Assembly: GCF_902706285.1 (NCBI RefSeq)
Contig: NZ_CACSKD010000010.1
Span: 1 to 64,000, forward strand
DNA from: Rhizobium sp. 18055
GTDB lineage: Bacteria > Pseudomonadota > Alphaproteobacteria > Rhizobiales > Rhizobiaceae
DNA length: 64,000 nucleotides
Reading direction: 5' to 3'
Shown: one piece after another, positions 1 through 8,171 of the stretch
Layout: the number at the start of each line of letters is the position of its first letter
Numbering within the stretch: position 1 is the first letter of the stretch
Made by a program: the position numbers and the translations under genes
Notes under the pieces: model-generated
The model's database searches: none
Seen by the model: the letters and a program-made list of their open reading frames with translations, nothing else
Told to the model about the DNA's origin: nothing

Positions 1-225
1 CGAGGAAGTCTACCTCCATGCCTACAGGACGGTGTCCGAGGCTCGCGCTGGCATCGGCCGCTATCTGGCCTTTTACAATAGCCGACGCCCACATTCATCC
101 CTTGACCGGAAGACGCCGGATCAGGCCTACTTCAACGCGCTGGCACCAATGATGGTGGCGGCATAATCGAGGCGGAAATCCACTTAGCCAAACGCCCAAA
201 ACTGTTCAGACAAACCGAGCCATCT
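1..225 (+). mobile_element. Right end of an IS3-family insertion sequence (truncated by the window edge)
   Basis: The first 166 bases encode the last part of an IS3-type OrfB integrase, followed by about 60 non-coding bases that look like the IS tail. The exact right terminus is inferred to lie near 215-225, because the left inverted repeat lies outside the window and cannot be compared. An AT-richer block of unknown genes follows directly. Confidence 0.65.
2..166 (+). CDS. IS3-family transposase OrfB, C-terminal fragment
   Basis: The open frame enters from the left edge and gives 54 residues ending in TAA. It contains the conserved end of the DDE integrase core: an F-YN--RPH-SL---TP-QAYF pattern (here YNSRRPHSSLDRKTPDQAYF). 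This is the hallmark of the IS3 OrfB C-terminus. The catalytic D, D and E lie upstream of the window, so activity cannot be judged. Confidence 0.85.
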   Translation, partial: EEVYLHAYRTVSEARAGIGRYLAFYNSRRPHSSLDRKTPDQAYFNALAPMMVAA

Positions 226-228
226 CTA

Positions 229-1143
229 TTATTCTGCCGCAGCCACAGGCTGCGCCTTGGCGCGCCGAGCCTGAGTGGGCTTTTCCGTGCTCTTTAGATA
301 AGCTGGGGCGTCGGCGCTGCGCTCAGCGATAATGGTGATCAGGCGATCAATGGCCTTGGTCTTATCTTTCGTTTCAGTCAGCGATTCCGCGAGGTGGATA
401 GCAAGAAGCGTGTCCTGCATCTGTGCCAACCGCGAAAAAAAGAAATTCAACTGGATCAGGCTTCGGTTATAAAGATAGAAATACCCGCCTCCAATAAACT
501 GGAGGATGAGTCCTGCAAAGGGCACGACGTAGACTGTTATATCACTCTTCTGCGAGGTATAAGCCCACCAGCCTCCACAGATAATCGTTACAAACCCGAC
601 GATGACCGCAGTGAGGCTGGCGCGAAAGCTCGACTTCGCTTGGCTCTGATTCATCAGGTAGTATTCAACGAGCTGGGCGAGATTGATCTTGATACCTTTG
701 ATGATATCATCATCAGCATCTTTGGGCTTTTCATCATTCTTCGGCGGTTCGAGAGAAAGCGTGCCTCTAGCGCTGGCGGTACCGATTGCCTTGCCGCTGA
801 AGGTACCGCTGTTCCGTCCGATTAACGCGTCTAAGAACCGCTCGCTTCCGTCGTCACGCCTCGTAACTTCCTTAAGGCGCTCCGGCTCCACCAAGCTCAC
901 AAAAATTGCGGAAAGACACCATATCGTCACAAATGCTCCAGCTATCACGACGGGAGCGATTTCGAGAGGATTCACCGCTCTGCCGCTGCCTAGCGTGTTG
1001 CCTGAAAACCCAACATAAAGGCCAGCAACAGTTATGCCAGCAGATATGACGGTTGTTGCAAGCACCAGACCTCTCGCAAGCTTGTTTCGGCGGAGCACCT
1101 CAATGACGACCGCATTCAGAGTTTCAATCGTTTGTTCGAACAT
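229..1143 (-). CDS. Four-TM membrane protein, TRADD-N-associated TM domain-like
   Basis: A 304-aa protein with two TM pairs (about residues 24-44 and 62-84, then 175-195 and 203-226) separated by a charged, probably cytoplasmic linker (90-170). The C-terminal part has the run YYLMNQSQAKSSFRASL before TM3, a glycine-rich TM4 and a following LYNRSLIQLN/LAQMQ helix. I recall this layout from the two-TM domain linked to TRADD-N proteins in bacterial conflict systems; that assignment rests on memory and is not proven. The Ala/Lys-rich tail is probably disordered. Its AT-rich codon use and position beside an IS end suggest horizontal transfer. No effector domain is visible in it or adjacent to it. 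Confidence 0.65.
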   Translation of the reverse strand: MFEQTIETLNAVVIEVLRRNKLARGLVLATTVISAGITVAGLYVGFSGNTLGSGRAVNPLEIAPVVIAGAFVTIWCLSAIFVSLVEPERLKEVTRRDDGSERFLDALIGRNSGTFSGKAIGTASARGTLSLEPPKNDEKPKDADDDIIKGIKINLAQLVEYYLMNQSQAKSSFRASLTAVIVGFVTIICGGWWAYTSQKSDITVYVVPFAGLILQFIGGGYFYLYNRSLIQLNFFFSRLAQMQDTLLAIHLAESLTETKDKTKAIDRLITIIAERSADAPAYLKSTEKPTQARRAKAQPVAAAE

Positions 1144-1501
1144 CGTTCCTAGCCAACCGAACTACAAAGACGAGCTATATCAATACAACCGTAAATAAAA
1201 AGTCCCTCAAGGCCGCAGATTTCGTTCACCCAATTGATACCTCATCGCCAAGCATTCTTATAAAGCAATGGGGAAGGGTTCTCTTTTAACCACTCGTTTT
1301 TCGCCTCGCGCTGGAGAACGAAGCGCATGGCTCTTGAAATCGATTCAACCTCCTCTGTCAGGTGAAGTCGCTCCAGTTCATGCAAAAGCGCTAGCGTTGA
1401 GATTTTCACAGCACCGCTTGCGAAACTATCGGCTCCCGCTGGTCAGCTCCATTTGCTACTCCATATTGCCGAAAGCCTGTCGTGCGGAAAAGGATAAGAT
1501 A
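1144..1501. other. Intergenic region between the TM protein and the PrtN-like gene
   Basis: About 360 bases without a convincing gene. The plus frame that later encodes the PrtN-like protein stays open here, but the upstream translation is Arg/Ser-rich and looks non-coding. It should hold the promoter of the minus-strand TM gene at its left end and that of the PrtN-like gene at its right end. I could not pick clear -35/-10 boxes. Confidence 0.4.
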
Positions 1502-1771
1502 GTGGTCAACACAACCTTCTTGCTTATGGCACAATACGATGGCGCGGCGATTGTGCCCACAGAAGCGGTCTGCAAAGACTACTTCAGCCATCTGACGCCC
1601 ACGCAGTTCGTTCGCAAGGTCAATGCGGGAGACATCGACATTGTCTTGACAAGGATCGAGACCAGCCAAAAGGCTGCACTTGGCGTTCATATCGAAGATT
1701 TGGCCGATTACATCGACAAACGTAGAGCGTCCGCGCGTAAAGAAAATGATCAGCTTCATGGACGACGTTAG
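1502..1771 (+). CDS. Pyocin activator PrtN-like regulator
   Basis: An 89-aa protein starting at GTG with an AAGGA-type ribosome site about 8 bases upstream. The open frame runs further left to 1268, but only the part from VVNTTFLLMAQYDGAAIVP onward looks coding. It then continues with a DYFSHLTPTQFVRKVNAG motif, RIE-SQK and HIEDLADYID, which together match the small PrtN family. In Pseudomonas aeruginosa PrtN activates pyocin genes after RecA-dependent loss of PrtR. No bacteriocin, tailocin or lysis gene is visible nearby, so the target here is unknown. It may be an orphan left by a prophage-like element. Confidence 0.8.
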   Translation: MVNTTFLLMAQYDGAAIVPTEAVCKDYFSHLTPTQFVRKVNAGDIDIVLTRIETSQKAALGVHIEDLADYIDKRRASARKENDQLHGRR

Positions 1772-1842
1772 TGTCCAGGTAATTTTCCCAAAACAACCGC
1801 TCGTCCATGGCGGATGTTTTGATAATTCATACTCGAATTTCG

Positions 1843-2730
1843 TCATCCACTCTTGCTGAACTGCGCTGCGGTGCGCAGGGAGTTCATTTCAATCAGCAAA
1901 GGTTGAAGTCGGTACCGGCCCATCAGAATCTGGTGTTTTGAAGACAATCTTCCACTCATGGATTGAAGTTCGTCCAACTGCTCTCGAATCTCAATCCACA
2001 GCCGCTCGTCCCAAGTGTCTTGATCAATCTCCAAATTTCGAGTTTTGATGGACTTTGTCGCGGCAATTAAGTTTTCCCGAACAAGCTGGGCCAAATCAGC
2101 GAGGTCGCCAAACCTTGACGACGGAAAAATAGTGTAAGTTCGGGCTCCTCCGAACACGCGTACGGTCTTATGGTCGCCTGCCAATCCCGGCGTTGGCCGC
2201 TCCTCCCATTCCGATGCGCTGAATGAAAAGCTGCCCTCCTGCCCGACGAAGACTAGGAAATTCTCTACCATCTCGTCAAACTGATCATTGGCGTCGGCTT
2301 GATCGCGGGAAAGTTGTTCCCGCTCCAAAATCTCGGTCTGCTTTCTAAATAATGCAGTCGAAGCTTTTGTTTCTTCCACCTGCTGCCGCGCAACCTCTAG
2401 CTGCTCCCTCATTACATCCTGGGTCTCGTCAAGCTCTTGGCGTTGCGCCGCAAGTTCCTGCGATTGGATGAACACCGTTCCGGCGAGCCACAGAAAGGCA
2501 ATGGGCGCGAATGCTCCGCCGAGGGTGTCTCCAAGCTCATTAATTTGTCGGCATGCTAGAAATCGATCCCAGAAGCCATGAAACCAGTTTGGAGAAGCGA
2601 CAGTATTGATCGGGCTGCAAGTTTTGGTCTGAATTGCGAGATAGTAGAAAGTAATTGCGTATCCTACTGTCAGTCCAACGAGTATCCCGGTAACCATGCT
2701 CTTGCGCTGCCCGGTTGCCTTTTTTGTCAA
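1843..2730 (-). CDS. TM plus coiled-coil protein of putative AbiC-like layout
   Basis: 295 aa from a TTG start whose AGGGAG ribosome site lies about 8 bases upstream; an in-frame ATG at 2697 is the alternative. Two TM segments (about 13-33 and 72-88) are followed by a long Gln/Glu-rich coiled coil (about 88-140) and a soluble C-terminal domain with many aromatic and charged residues. The GDTLGG-FAPI--L motif leading into IQSQEL-AQRQEL is typical of membrane proteins annotated as putative phage abortive-infection (AbiC-like). The TTG overlaps the stop of the upstream gene by four bases, so the pair is probably co-translated. The function is not established. Confidence 0.7.
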   Translation of the reverse strand: MTKKATGQRKSMVTGILVGLTVGYAITFYYLAIQTKTCSPINTVASPNWFHGFWDRFLACRQINELGDTLGGAFAPIAFLWLAGTVFIQSQELAAQRQELDETQDVMREQLEVARQQVEETKASTALFRKQTEILEREQLSRDQADANDQFDEMVENFLVFVGQEGSFSFSASEWEERPTPGLAGDHKTVRVFGGARTYTIFPSSRFGDLADLAQLVRENLIAATKSIKTRNLEIDQDTWDERLWIEIREQLDELQSMSGRLSSKHQILMGRYRLQPLLIEMNSLRTAAQFSKSG

Positions 2731-3110
2731 TCTCGCTGCTCCCTACGAGAGGCTGGCATTCGCGCATCAGCAGTTCGGCGCTTCTTTGTGCCGCGCACTC
2801 CCCTTATTATCGGATGACCACTCTTGTCCCATGTTTCAATCGATGACGGCTCAATGTTTCGGTACTTCTGCGTCGCGTCCCACGCCCAATCGAAGGCAAC
2901 CGTGTCCGAGACAAAAACCCACTTCTTGGAGCCCAACGCTAGAAATGAGTATTTCTCGCCAGCTATATGCAACACGTGAGCATGCCACGCCTTAGTGTTG
3001 CCGCCTCTGCTTGGGGGCCTCCCTGGCTCTGACAGATATGCAGCATAGCTACCCACACTTGTCCTATCTAGACGCATAGTTCCAATCTCACCCCGATTCT
3101 CACCATTCAT
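2727..3110 (-). CDS. Hypothetical protein in the accessory block
   Basis: A 127-aa soluble protein, not recognised. The central part has a plausible folded stretch (KAWHAHVLHIAGEKYSFLA, then KKWVFVSDTVAFDWAWD). The C-terminus is strongly basic. No strong ribosome site precedes the ATG at 3110; an ATG at 3077 preceded by GGTGAG is an equally good start and would give 116 aa. The stop overlaps the TTG start of the AbiC-like gene, which suggests a two-gene operon. Confidence 0.55.
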   Translation of the reverse strand: MNGENRGEIGTMRLDRTSVGSYAAYLSEPGRPPSRGGNTKAWHAHVLHIAGEKYSFLALGSKKWVFVSDTVAFDWAWDATQKYRNIEPSSIETWDKSGHPIIRGVRGTKKRRTADARMPASRREQRD

Positions 3111-3346
3111 ATAATAAACGGGCTATTGCGGAAGTTGCAACGAAGGTACGCCGCGAACCACTCGGTCACCAATCCAGCGATGCAGCCGCCTTGGCGATTG
3201 CCGCTATCTTTGACAGCACCGACACTGATCATGAGCTTTGGATTACTGATGAGGCAAGCCGGGACGCTCATTCTTTGGCGCTGGTCATCCTGGCTCTCTG
3301 CCGGGAATATAGGGCGGGCGACGGATGCGACCCATATGTGGCTTGA
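3080..3346 (+). pseudogene. Possible gene remnant without a start codon
   Basis: The plus frame is open for 88 codons between a TAG at 3077 and a TGA at 3344. It translates to a protein-like stretch rich in Ala/Asp (DAAALAIAAIFDSTDTDHEL, then DAHSLALVILALCREYRAG). There is no ATG or GTG in the first half, so it may be the 3' end of a gene cut when the accessory block was inserted. The other frames here look less coding. No homology is claimed. Confidence 0.25.
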
Positions 3347-3421
3347 CGGCACATATCCTGCTGCGGACTATGCAACAAAATAGGTCCGATAGGATTATTG
3401 CTGGGATCGGGAAATGCGCCA

Positions 3422-4666
3422 ATGGATAATGTGAAGCGAAATCAACAATTTATAGGTGGATTGCACTCGGAGAAACCCTCTGCGGAACAGACGGTTTTCA
3501 GCATCATCATGGCAGTCAGCTTCTGCCATCTCTTGAACGACACCATGCAGTCGCTGATCCCCGCCCTCTATCCGATGATCAAGGACAGCTACGGCCTCGA
3601 CTTCACCCAGATCGGTCTGCTCGGACTGGTTTTCCAGGTCACCGCATCGCTGCTGCAGCCGCTGATCGGCATCTATACCGACAAGCGCCCTCTGCCCTAT
3701 TCGCTGTCGATCGGCATGGGCTTCACGCTGATCGGCCTGGTGCTGCTGGCTTACGCGCACGCCTACTGGGTGCTTTTGGTCGGCGCTGGCGTCGTCGGTC
3801 TTGGCTCGGCGGTGTTCCACCCGGAATCCTCGCGCGTCGCCCGTCTCGCCTCCGGCGGTCGCCATGGTCTCGCCCAGTCGCTGTTCCAGGTTGGCGGCAA
3901 TTTCGGCTCGGCCATCGGCCCGCTGCTCGCAGCCTTCATCGTGCTGCCGCATGGCCAGACCAGCGTCGCCTGGTTCTCGGTCGCAGCATTGACCGGCATG
4001 ATCATTCTCTGGCGCGTCGGTGCATGGTATGCGAACCACCGCCGCACGACTGCCGGCCGCAAGGCACCTTCAAATGTGGTCGCGCTGCCACGCAAGAAGG
4101 TGATCATGGCCATTGCAGTGCTCGCCATGCTGGTCTTCTCGAAATACGTCTACATGACCAGCCTTTCGAGCTATTACACCTTCTACATGATCGAGCGCTT
4201 CCAGGTCTCGGTGCAGCATGCGCAGATCCTGCTCTTCGTCTTCCTCGGCGCCGTGGCCATCGGCACCGTTGCGGGCGGCCCGATCGTTGACTGGTTCGGC
4301 ACCAAGTTCGTGATCTGGTTCTCGATCCTCGGCGCCCTGCCTTTTACCCTGGCACTGCCTTACGCCGGCTATACCTGGACGGTGGTCCTGACCTTCGTCA
4401 TCGGGGTGATCCTCGCCTCCGCCTTCTCGGCCATCGTCGTCTTCGCGCAGGAACTGGTACCCGGCCGCGTCGGCATGATCGCCGGCCTGTTCTTCGGCTT
4501 CGCCTTCGGCATCGGCGGCATCGGTGCGGCGGCGCTCGGCATGGTCGCGGACCACAAGGGCATCGTCTTCGTCTATCACCTCTGCTCGTATCTGCCGCTG
4601 CTCGGCCTGCTCACCGTCTTCCTGCCCGATATCGGCAAGGGCCGGCGCCACGCACCGGCGAAATGA
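3422..4666 (+). CDS. fsr: MFS efflux transporter, fosmidomycin-resistance (Fsr) type
   Basis: 414 aa with about twelve hydrophobic segments. Signatures of the Fsr branch are the N-terminal SFCHLLNDTMQSLIPALYP motif, GLVFQVTASLLQP and the FHPE-SR-A motif with GLAQSLFQVGGNFG in TM5. Family members export fosmidomycin and related small anions; the physiological substrate is usually unknown. The ATG at 3422 is preceded by GGGAA, while a TTG at 3398 in the same frame is less likely. It marks the return to high-GC core-like sequence after the accessory block. A strong terminator follows. Confidence 0.9.
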   Translation: MDNVKRNQQFIGGLHSEKPSAEQTVFSIIMAVSFCHLLNDTMQSLIPALYPMIKDSYGLDFTQIGLLGLVFQVTASLLQPLIGIYTDKRPLPYSLSIGMGFTLIGLVLLAYAHAYWVLLVGAGVVGLGSAVFHPESSRVARLASGGRHGLAQSLFQVGGNFGSAIGPLLAAFIVLPHGQTSVAWFSVAALTGMIILWRVGAWYANHRRTTAGRKAPSNVVALPRKKVIMAIAVLAMLVFSKYVYMTSLSSYYTFYMIERFQVSVQHAQILLFVFLGAVAIGTVAGGPIVDWFGTKFVIWFSILGALPFTLALPYAGYTWTVVLTFVIGVILASAFSAIVVFAQELVPGRVGMIAGLFFGFAFGIGGIGAAALGMVADHKGIVFVYHLCSYLPLLGLLTVFLPDIGKGRRHAPAK

Positions 4667-4701
4667 CGCAACCAGCCCGAACCAATCCGCCTGAATCAAA
4701 A

Positions 4702-4734
4702 AGGGCCGAGGCGTGATGCCTCGGCCCTTTTTCT
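4702..4734 (+). terminator. Rho-independent terminator after fsr
   Basis: A perfect 11-bp stem, AGGGCCGAGGC with GCCTCGGCCCT, and a 5-base loop are followed by TTTTCTT. An A-tract on the left side means it may also stop transcription arriving from the right on the minus strand (the 55-aa gene). Confidence 0.9.
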
Positions 4735-4777
4735 TGCATGGTCCCGGGTTCAGCCAAGAACGGCCGGCCCCTGTCGA

Positions 4778-4945
4778 TTACTTGCGAGCGCCGCCCGGAC
4801 GACCCTTGTTCTGACCGGTGCCGCCCGAGGTCTTGGCATCGTTGGCCTGGCCGAAATTGGTGCCGCCAAGATGGCCCCCGGCGCTGCTGTTGGCCACATA
4901 ACGTTCTGTGCGGCGCTGGATTTCGGCTGCATTTGTCTTGCTCAT
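4778..4945 (-). CDS. Small Gly/Asn/Lys-rich protein, 55 aa
   Basis: A 55-aa ORF starting at ATG with an AAGGGAAG ribosome site at ideal spacing. The protein begins MSKTNAAEIQRRTERYVAN and continues as a low-complexity Gly, Asn and Thr-rich tail ending GRPGGARK. Such small hydrophilic proteins are seen in rhizobial genomes, but I know of no function. It lies between the fsr terminator and a gene-poor stretch, so it is probably monocistronic. The net charge is positive; nucleic-acid binding is possible but is only a guess. Confidence 0.7.
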   Translation of the reverse strand: MSKTNAAEIQRRTERYVANSSAGGHLGGTNFGQANDAKTSGGTGQNKGRPGGARK

Positions 4946-5385
4946 GTGATCTTCCCTTTGATTGCATAGATGACCGCCCCCAGCCCGCGGCCAGATGGCG
5001 TAGAATCGATTTTGAGAGAAGAAGTCAGCTTGAGCGCCGCAGGGTATGAAGCGAGGGCGCTAAACAAAGCTCGACCAGCAATTTCGATAGGAAAGCTTTG
5101 CGCGCTCAATGTGTTCAAAGCAAGCAATACCTGCCTCACACGCTCGACAGGCACTTGCAGGCAACAAAAAAGGCCGGGGCGAAACCGCACCGACCTTCCT
5201 CATCGCATCTCACACCAGTGCCAGTACATCCGTGGTCAAAAGTATCAATGCAATATCAGCAGTCGCGAGGTCCGCTGTTGGGACGCTAACCAGCAAAGCC
5301 GATGAACACCATATGGGCGAGCAATGTGTCGAATTCAAGTCCGGATGGAGAGAAACTGTGGAACCGGCAGCCGGAATCTCAGAAA
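4946..5385. other. Gene-poor interval before tRNA-Arg
   Basis: About 440 bases without a convincing gene. Several short open frames are Arg/Ser-rich and look like chance. The left end carries the ribosome site of the 55-aa gene, and a minus-strand terminator lies at 5165-5196. An unannotated small RNA between that terminator and tRNA-Arg cannot be excluded. Confidence 0.4.
5165..5196 (-). terminator. Terminator for minus-strand transcription from tRNA-Arg
   Basis: Read on the minus strand, AAGGTCGG pairs with CCGGCCTT (one G-T pair) and is followed by a six-T run. It lies about 190 bases downstream of tRNA-Arg with no gene between them. Confidence 0.6.
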
Positions 5386-5462
<77 letters not shown>

Positions 5463-5514
5463 ACGCGCCGATGCGCCTTGGCACATCGGCGAAATCAGTT
5501 TTCAAGAACGCGGA

Positions 5515-5820
5515 TCAGTGCGTCCAGGGCTGGGTGCGCGTATAGCGGAAATTATCCGGATACGCCACCGTCTGGCGCTGCGGATCTTTCGGCACCAGCA
5601 CCCGGTATTCGATGCCGTTGCGCTGCGCATAGGCTTCGGCCAGTTCCTGGGTTTCGAAGGTCAGCTTCACTTGCTGGCGCATGTCGGATGACGACGTATA
5701 GCCCATGATCGGATCAATCGTGCGTGGCGTTTCCTGATCGAACTCGAGCACCCAGACGTGGGTCTTTGCCTTGCCGGACTGCATGGCGGTCTTGGCTGGA
5801 CGATAGATCTTGGCAGACAT
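5515..5820 (-). CDS. Complex I NDUFS4-like subunit (ETC complex I family)
   Basis: 101 aa from the ATG that begins MSAKIYRPAKTAMQSGKAKT. The family signature is visible: IYRPAK, then WVLEF followed by a substituted D-P-MGYTSS-D segment, LTFETQELA-AYA and a C-terminal YPDNFRY. In mitochondria NDUFS4 stabilises the NADH-binding module of complex I, and alphaproteobacteria carry this short orthologue away from the nuo operon. An upstream in-frame ATG would add 14 poorly matching residues. It lies just before tRNA-Arg on the same strand. Confidence 0.9.
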   Translation of the reverse strand: MSAKIYRPAKTAMQSGKAKTHVWVLEFDQETPRTIDPIMGYTSSSDMRQQVKLTFETQELAEAYAQRNGIEYRVLVPKDPQRQTVAYPDNFRYTRTQPWTH

Positions 5821-5975
5821 GGCTGCACGCCTCCGGATTATGGCTTTCGCATTCAAATTCATCTGGCCCCGCTAGCGGCGCCGCGTCATGCACAATCGCA
5901 CAAACAGATGAATTTTGCTTAGCTGCGAATCCCGTCCTTTTCAAGAGAAAAGCCGCAACCTCGACGCATGGCAGC

Positions 5976-7658
5976 TCAGGCTTTCGGCGTCACCTGCGCC
6001 ACCACGTTGGCCGTGTTGCGGCAACGCGCAAACAGGTCGAGCTTCGGATCATAGACCGTCGTCGCCACATCCATCAGGCCAAGGACGCTGTGGAAAAAAT
6101 TGTCGTGCGACACAGGATCGGAAGCGCTGGCAGCAAGGCAGGCCGTGTCGATACCCGACGCCGCACTGAAATCCTGAGACAGCCAGGCGATGATCGGCGC
6201 ATGCGTCTGCTCGGCAGGCGCGATGATATAAGGTGCGCCATGCAAATAAAGGCCATTCTCACCCAGCGATTCACCGTGATCGGAGACATAGAGCATCGAG
6301 GCCGAGATCGAGCCCTGGCGCTTCTTCAGATTGTCGATGACCTTGGCAACGACATGGTCGGTGAACAGGATGGAATTGTCATAGGCGTTGACGATCTCCT
6401 CCGGCTTGCAGGCGCCGAACTCGGCGGTGCGGCAATCCGGCGTAAAGCGGCGGAAATCATCGGGATAGCGCCGGTAATAGGCCGGACCGTGGCTTCCGAG
6501 CTGGTGCAGCACCAGCACGCTGTCGCTCTTGACGTGGGCAAGCCAGTCGTCGAGCTTGTCCAGCAGCACCGTGTCCAGGCACTCGCCGTCGGTGCAGAAG
6601 CGCGGATCGGCGGCATCCGGCAGGAAGCGGTAGGGAATGCGGTTGGCAACGCCATAGCTGCCCGTATCGTTGTCCCACCATTCGACATCGATCTTGGCAT
6701 GGCCGAGAATATCCGTGAGGTTGTCGGTCTCCAGCCCCTTGCGGTGGGTATATTCCTTGCGGGGATAGACAGAGTACATGCAGGGCAGCGACACCGCAGT
6801 CGCCGTGCCGCAGCTCGTTGCATTCGCGTAGTAGATGACGCCGCGCGCCTTCATCTCAGGATTGGTTTCGCGGGGATAGCCGCCCAGCGAGAAATTCTGC
6901 GCCCTGCCCGTCTCGCCGGCAATGATGATCGTCACGCGCGGCTTGCCATTGGCACTCGCGGAGCGCTGATGCGCATCGGTGCCAAGCGGCCGGCGCACGA
7001 TATTGCGATCCTCCTCGGATGCGAAGACGAAGCGCGCAACACTGCCGATCGGCAGGAACGGGTTGAGCGTCAGCAGGATATCCCGGTGGATACGGCCAAC
7101 GGACGCATAGGTCTGCGAAAAGCTGAGACCGGCGGCAACGAAGATCGCAAGGCAGGGAACGATCACCGCCATGTTCCACACGAACTTCTTCAAAAACGGC
7201 TTGTGGACGACCTGAACCCAGAGAATGAACAGGGAAGGAAGAATGCCCTTGAGGAGAATGTGGAACACGAAGGCTGGCGTGATCAGGTGCGCGGACTCGG
7301 CGTGCGTGGTGACGGCCGCGTTGCGAATCATCTCCTTGTCGATGATCACGCCGAACTGGTCGTTGAACCACGACGACACCACGGCGACCATCAGGAAGAA
7401 GATCAGCGCAGGCTTGATCAGGTATTTCACCGAAAACGTCGTCAGCGCCGCAATGGTCAGCGCGCAGATGCCAAGCACGAAGCCGACAAAGGCAAGAGGT
7501 GCGGAGGAGAGATATTCGAAGGCGCGCATCCAAAATGTCTGGTTTGCAACGCCGAGAATATAGATTGCCGTCACCACCGACAGTGCCACACTGCCCATGC
7601 GCGACCGAAAGCCGCTGCGGGCATCCGATAAAACGCTGTCTTTCAATATGCTCTCCAC
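5976..7658 (-). CDS. eptA: Phosphoethanolamine transferase, EptA family (copy 1)
   Basis: 560 aa. Five N-terminal TM helices precede a periplasmic alkaline-phosphatase-like domain. Visible active-site motifs are AGETGRA, the CGTATA loop carrying the Thr nucleophile, LHQLGSHGPAYY and SDHGESLGENGLYLHG. Six or more cysteines in the soluble domain suggest disulphides. The enzyme moves phosphoethanolamine from phosphatidylethanolamine to lipid A or another glycolipid in the periplasm and can reduce polymyxin binding. The GTG at 7658 was chosen because it aligns with the start of the second copy (13128-14804); an ATG at 7715 would add 19 residues. Confidence 0.9.
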   Translation of the reverse strand: MESILKDSVLSDARSGFRSRMGSVALSVVTAIYILGVANQTFWMRAFEYLSSAPLAFVGFVLGICALTIAALTTFSVKYLIKPALIFFLMVAVVSSWFNDQFGVIIDKEMIRNAAVTTHAESAHLITPAFVFHILLKGILPSLFILWVQVVHKPFLKKFVWNMAVIVPCLAIFVAAGLSFSQTYASVGRIHRDILLTLNPFLPIGSVARFVFASEEDRNIVRRPLGTDAHQRSASANGKPRVTIIIAGETGRAQNFSLGGYPRETNPEMKARGVIYYANATSCGTATAVSLPCMYSVYPRKEYTHRKGLETDNLTDILGHAKIDVEWWDNDTGSYGVANRIPYRFLPDAADPRFCTDGECLDTVLLDKLDDWLAHVKSDSVLVLHQLGSHGPAYYRRYPDDFRRFTPDCRTAEFGACKPEEIVNAYDNSILFTDHVVAKVIDNLKKRQGSISASMLYVSDHGESLGENGLYLHGAPYIIAPAEQTHAPIIAWLSQDFSAASGIDTACLAASASDPVSHDNFFHSVLGLMDVATTVYDPKLDLFARCRNTANVVAQVTPKA

Positions 7659-7778
7659 CGTCAAAGCTGGCGCTCCGTGGAGGGCCGCCGCATCAAACAA
7701 ACAGGGAGATGGCATCCGTTGCTGACAGAAACCTGAAGGTGTCTGCGTACGATCATTGTGAAAAGGTGATTTTAGTTA

Positions 7779-7807
7779 TTGCGGCCCACCAACGAACCGT
7801 GTATTGC
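7779..7807 (+). promoter_or_regulatory. Sigma-70 promoter of tRNA-Pro
   Basis: TTGCGG and TATTGC are separated by exactly 17 bases, placing the transcript start about 8 bases before the tRNA. Confidence 0.55.
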
Positions 7808-7821
7808 GCTCCTCGTTGGCA

Positions 7822-7898
<77 letters not shown>

Positions 7899-8171
7899 CC
7901 GACATCAAGCTGATTTTGATCAGCAATTCCCAATTCGAGTTCAGCCTGCAAAATCCCATACGTGGGAGCGGACAGGCATGTGCCGCGCTCTGAAAGAGTT
8001 GGTCTTTCGTGCCGGAGCTTATCAGCCTCCGGTCATCCGCGGCTGCCACGCTGGACGCGGTCAGGAACATGCAGGTTCGGATATTGGCCGCACCGGGCGA
8101 CACCGCTCATGGCGCCGGATGAAGCCCCGCCCCCCGGGCGGCGCGCAACACTGGAACGCCAAGGGCATCGC

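Noticed and set aside
1268..1501. N-terminal extension of the PrtN-like protein
   Set aside because: The 78 extra residues do not look like protein and no ribosome site precedes 1268, whereas the GTG at 1502 has one and starts the family homology.
5724..7631. Long plus-strand open frame (635 codons) opposite eptA copy 1
   Set aside because: It is Arg/His-rich with no domain motifs and lies opposite a convincing EptA; it is an antisense shadow of high-GC coding sequence. The same holds for the long plus frames opposite eptA copy 2, the permease and the ATP-grasp gene.
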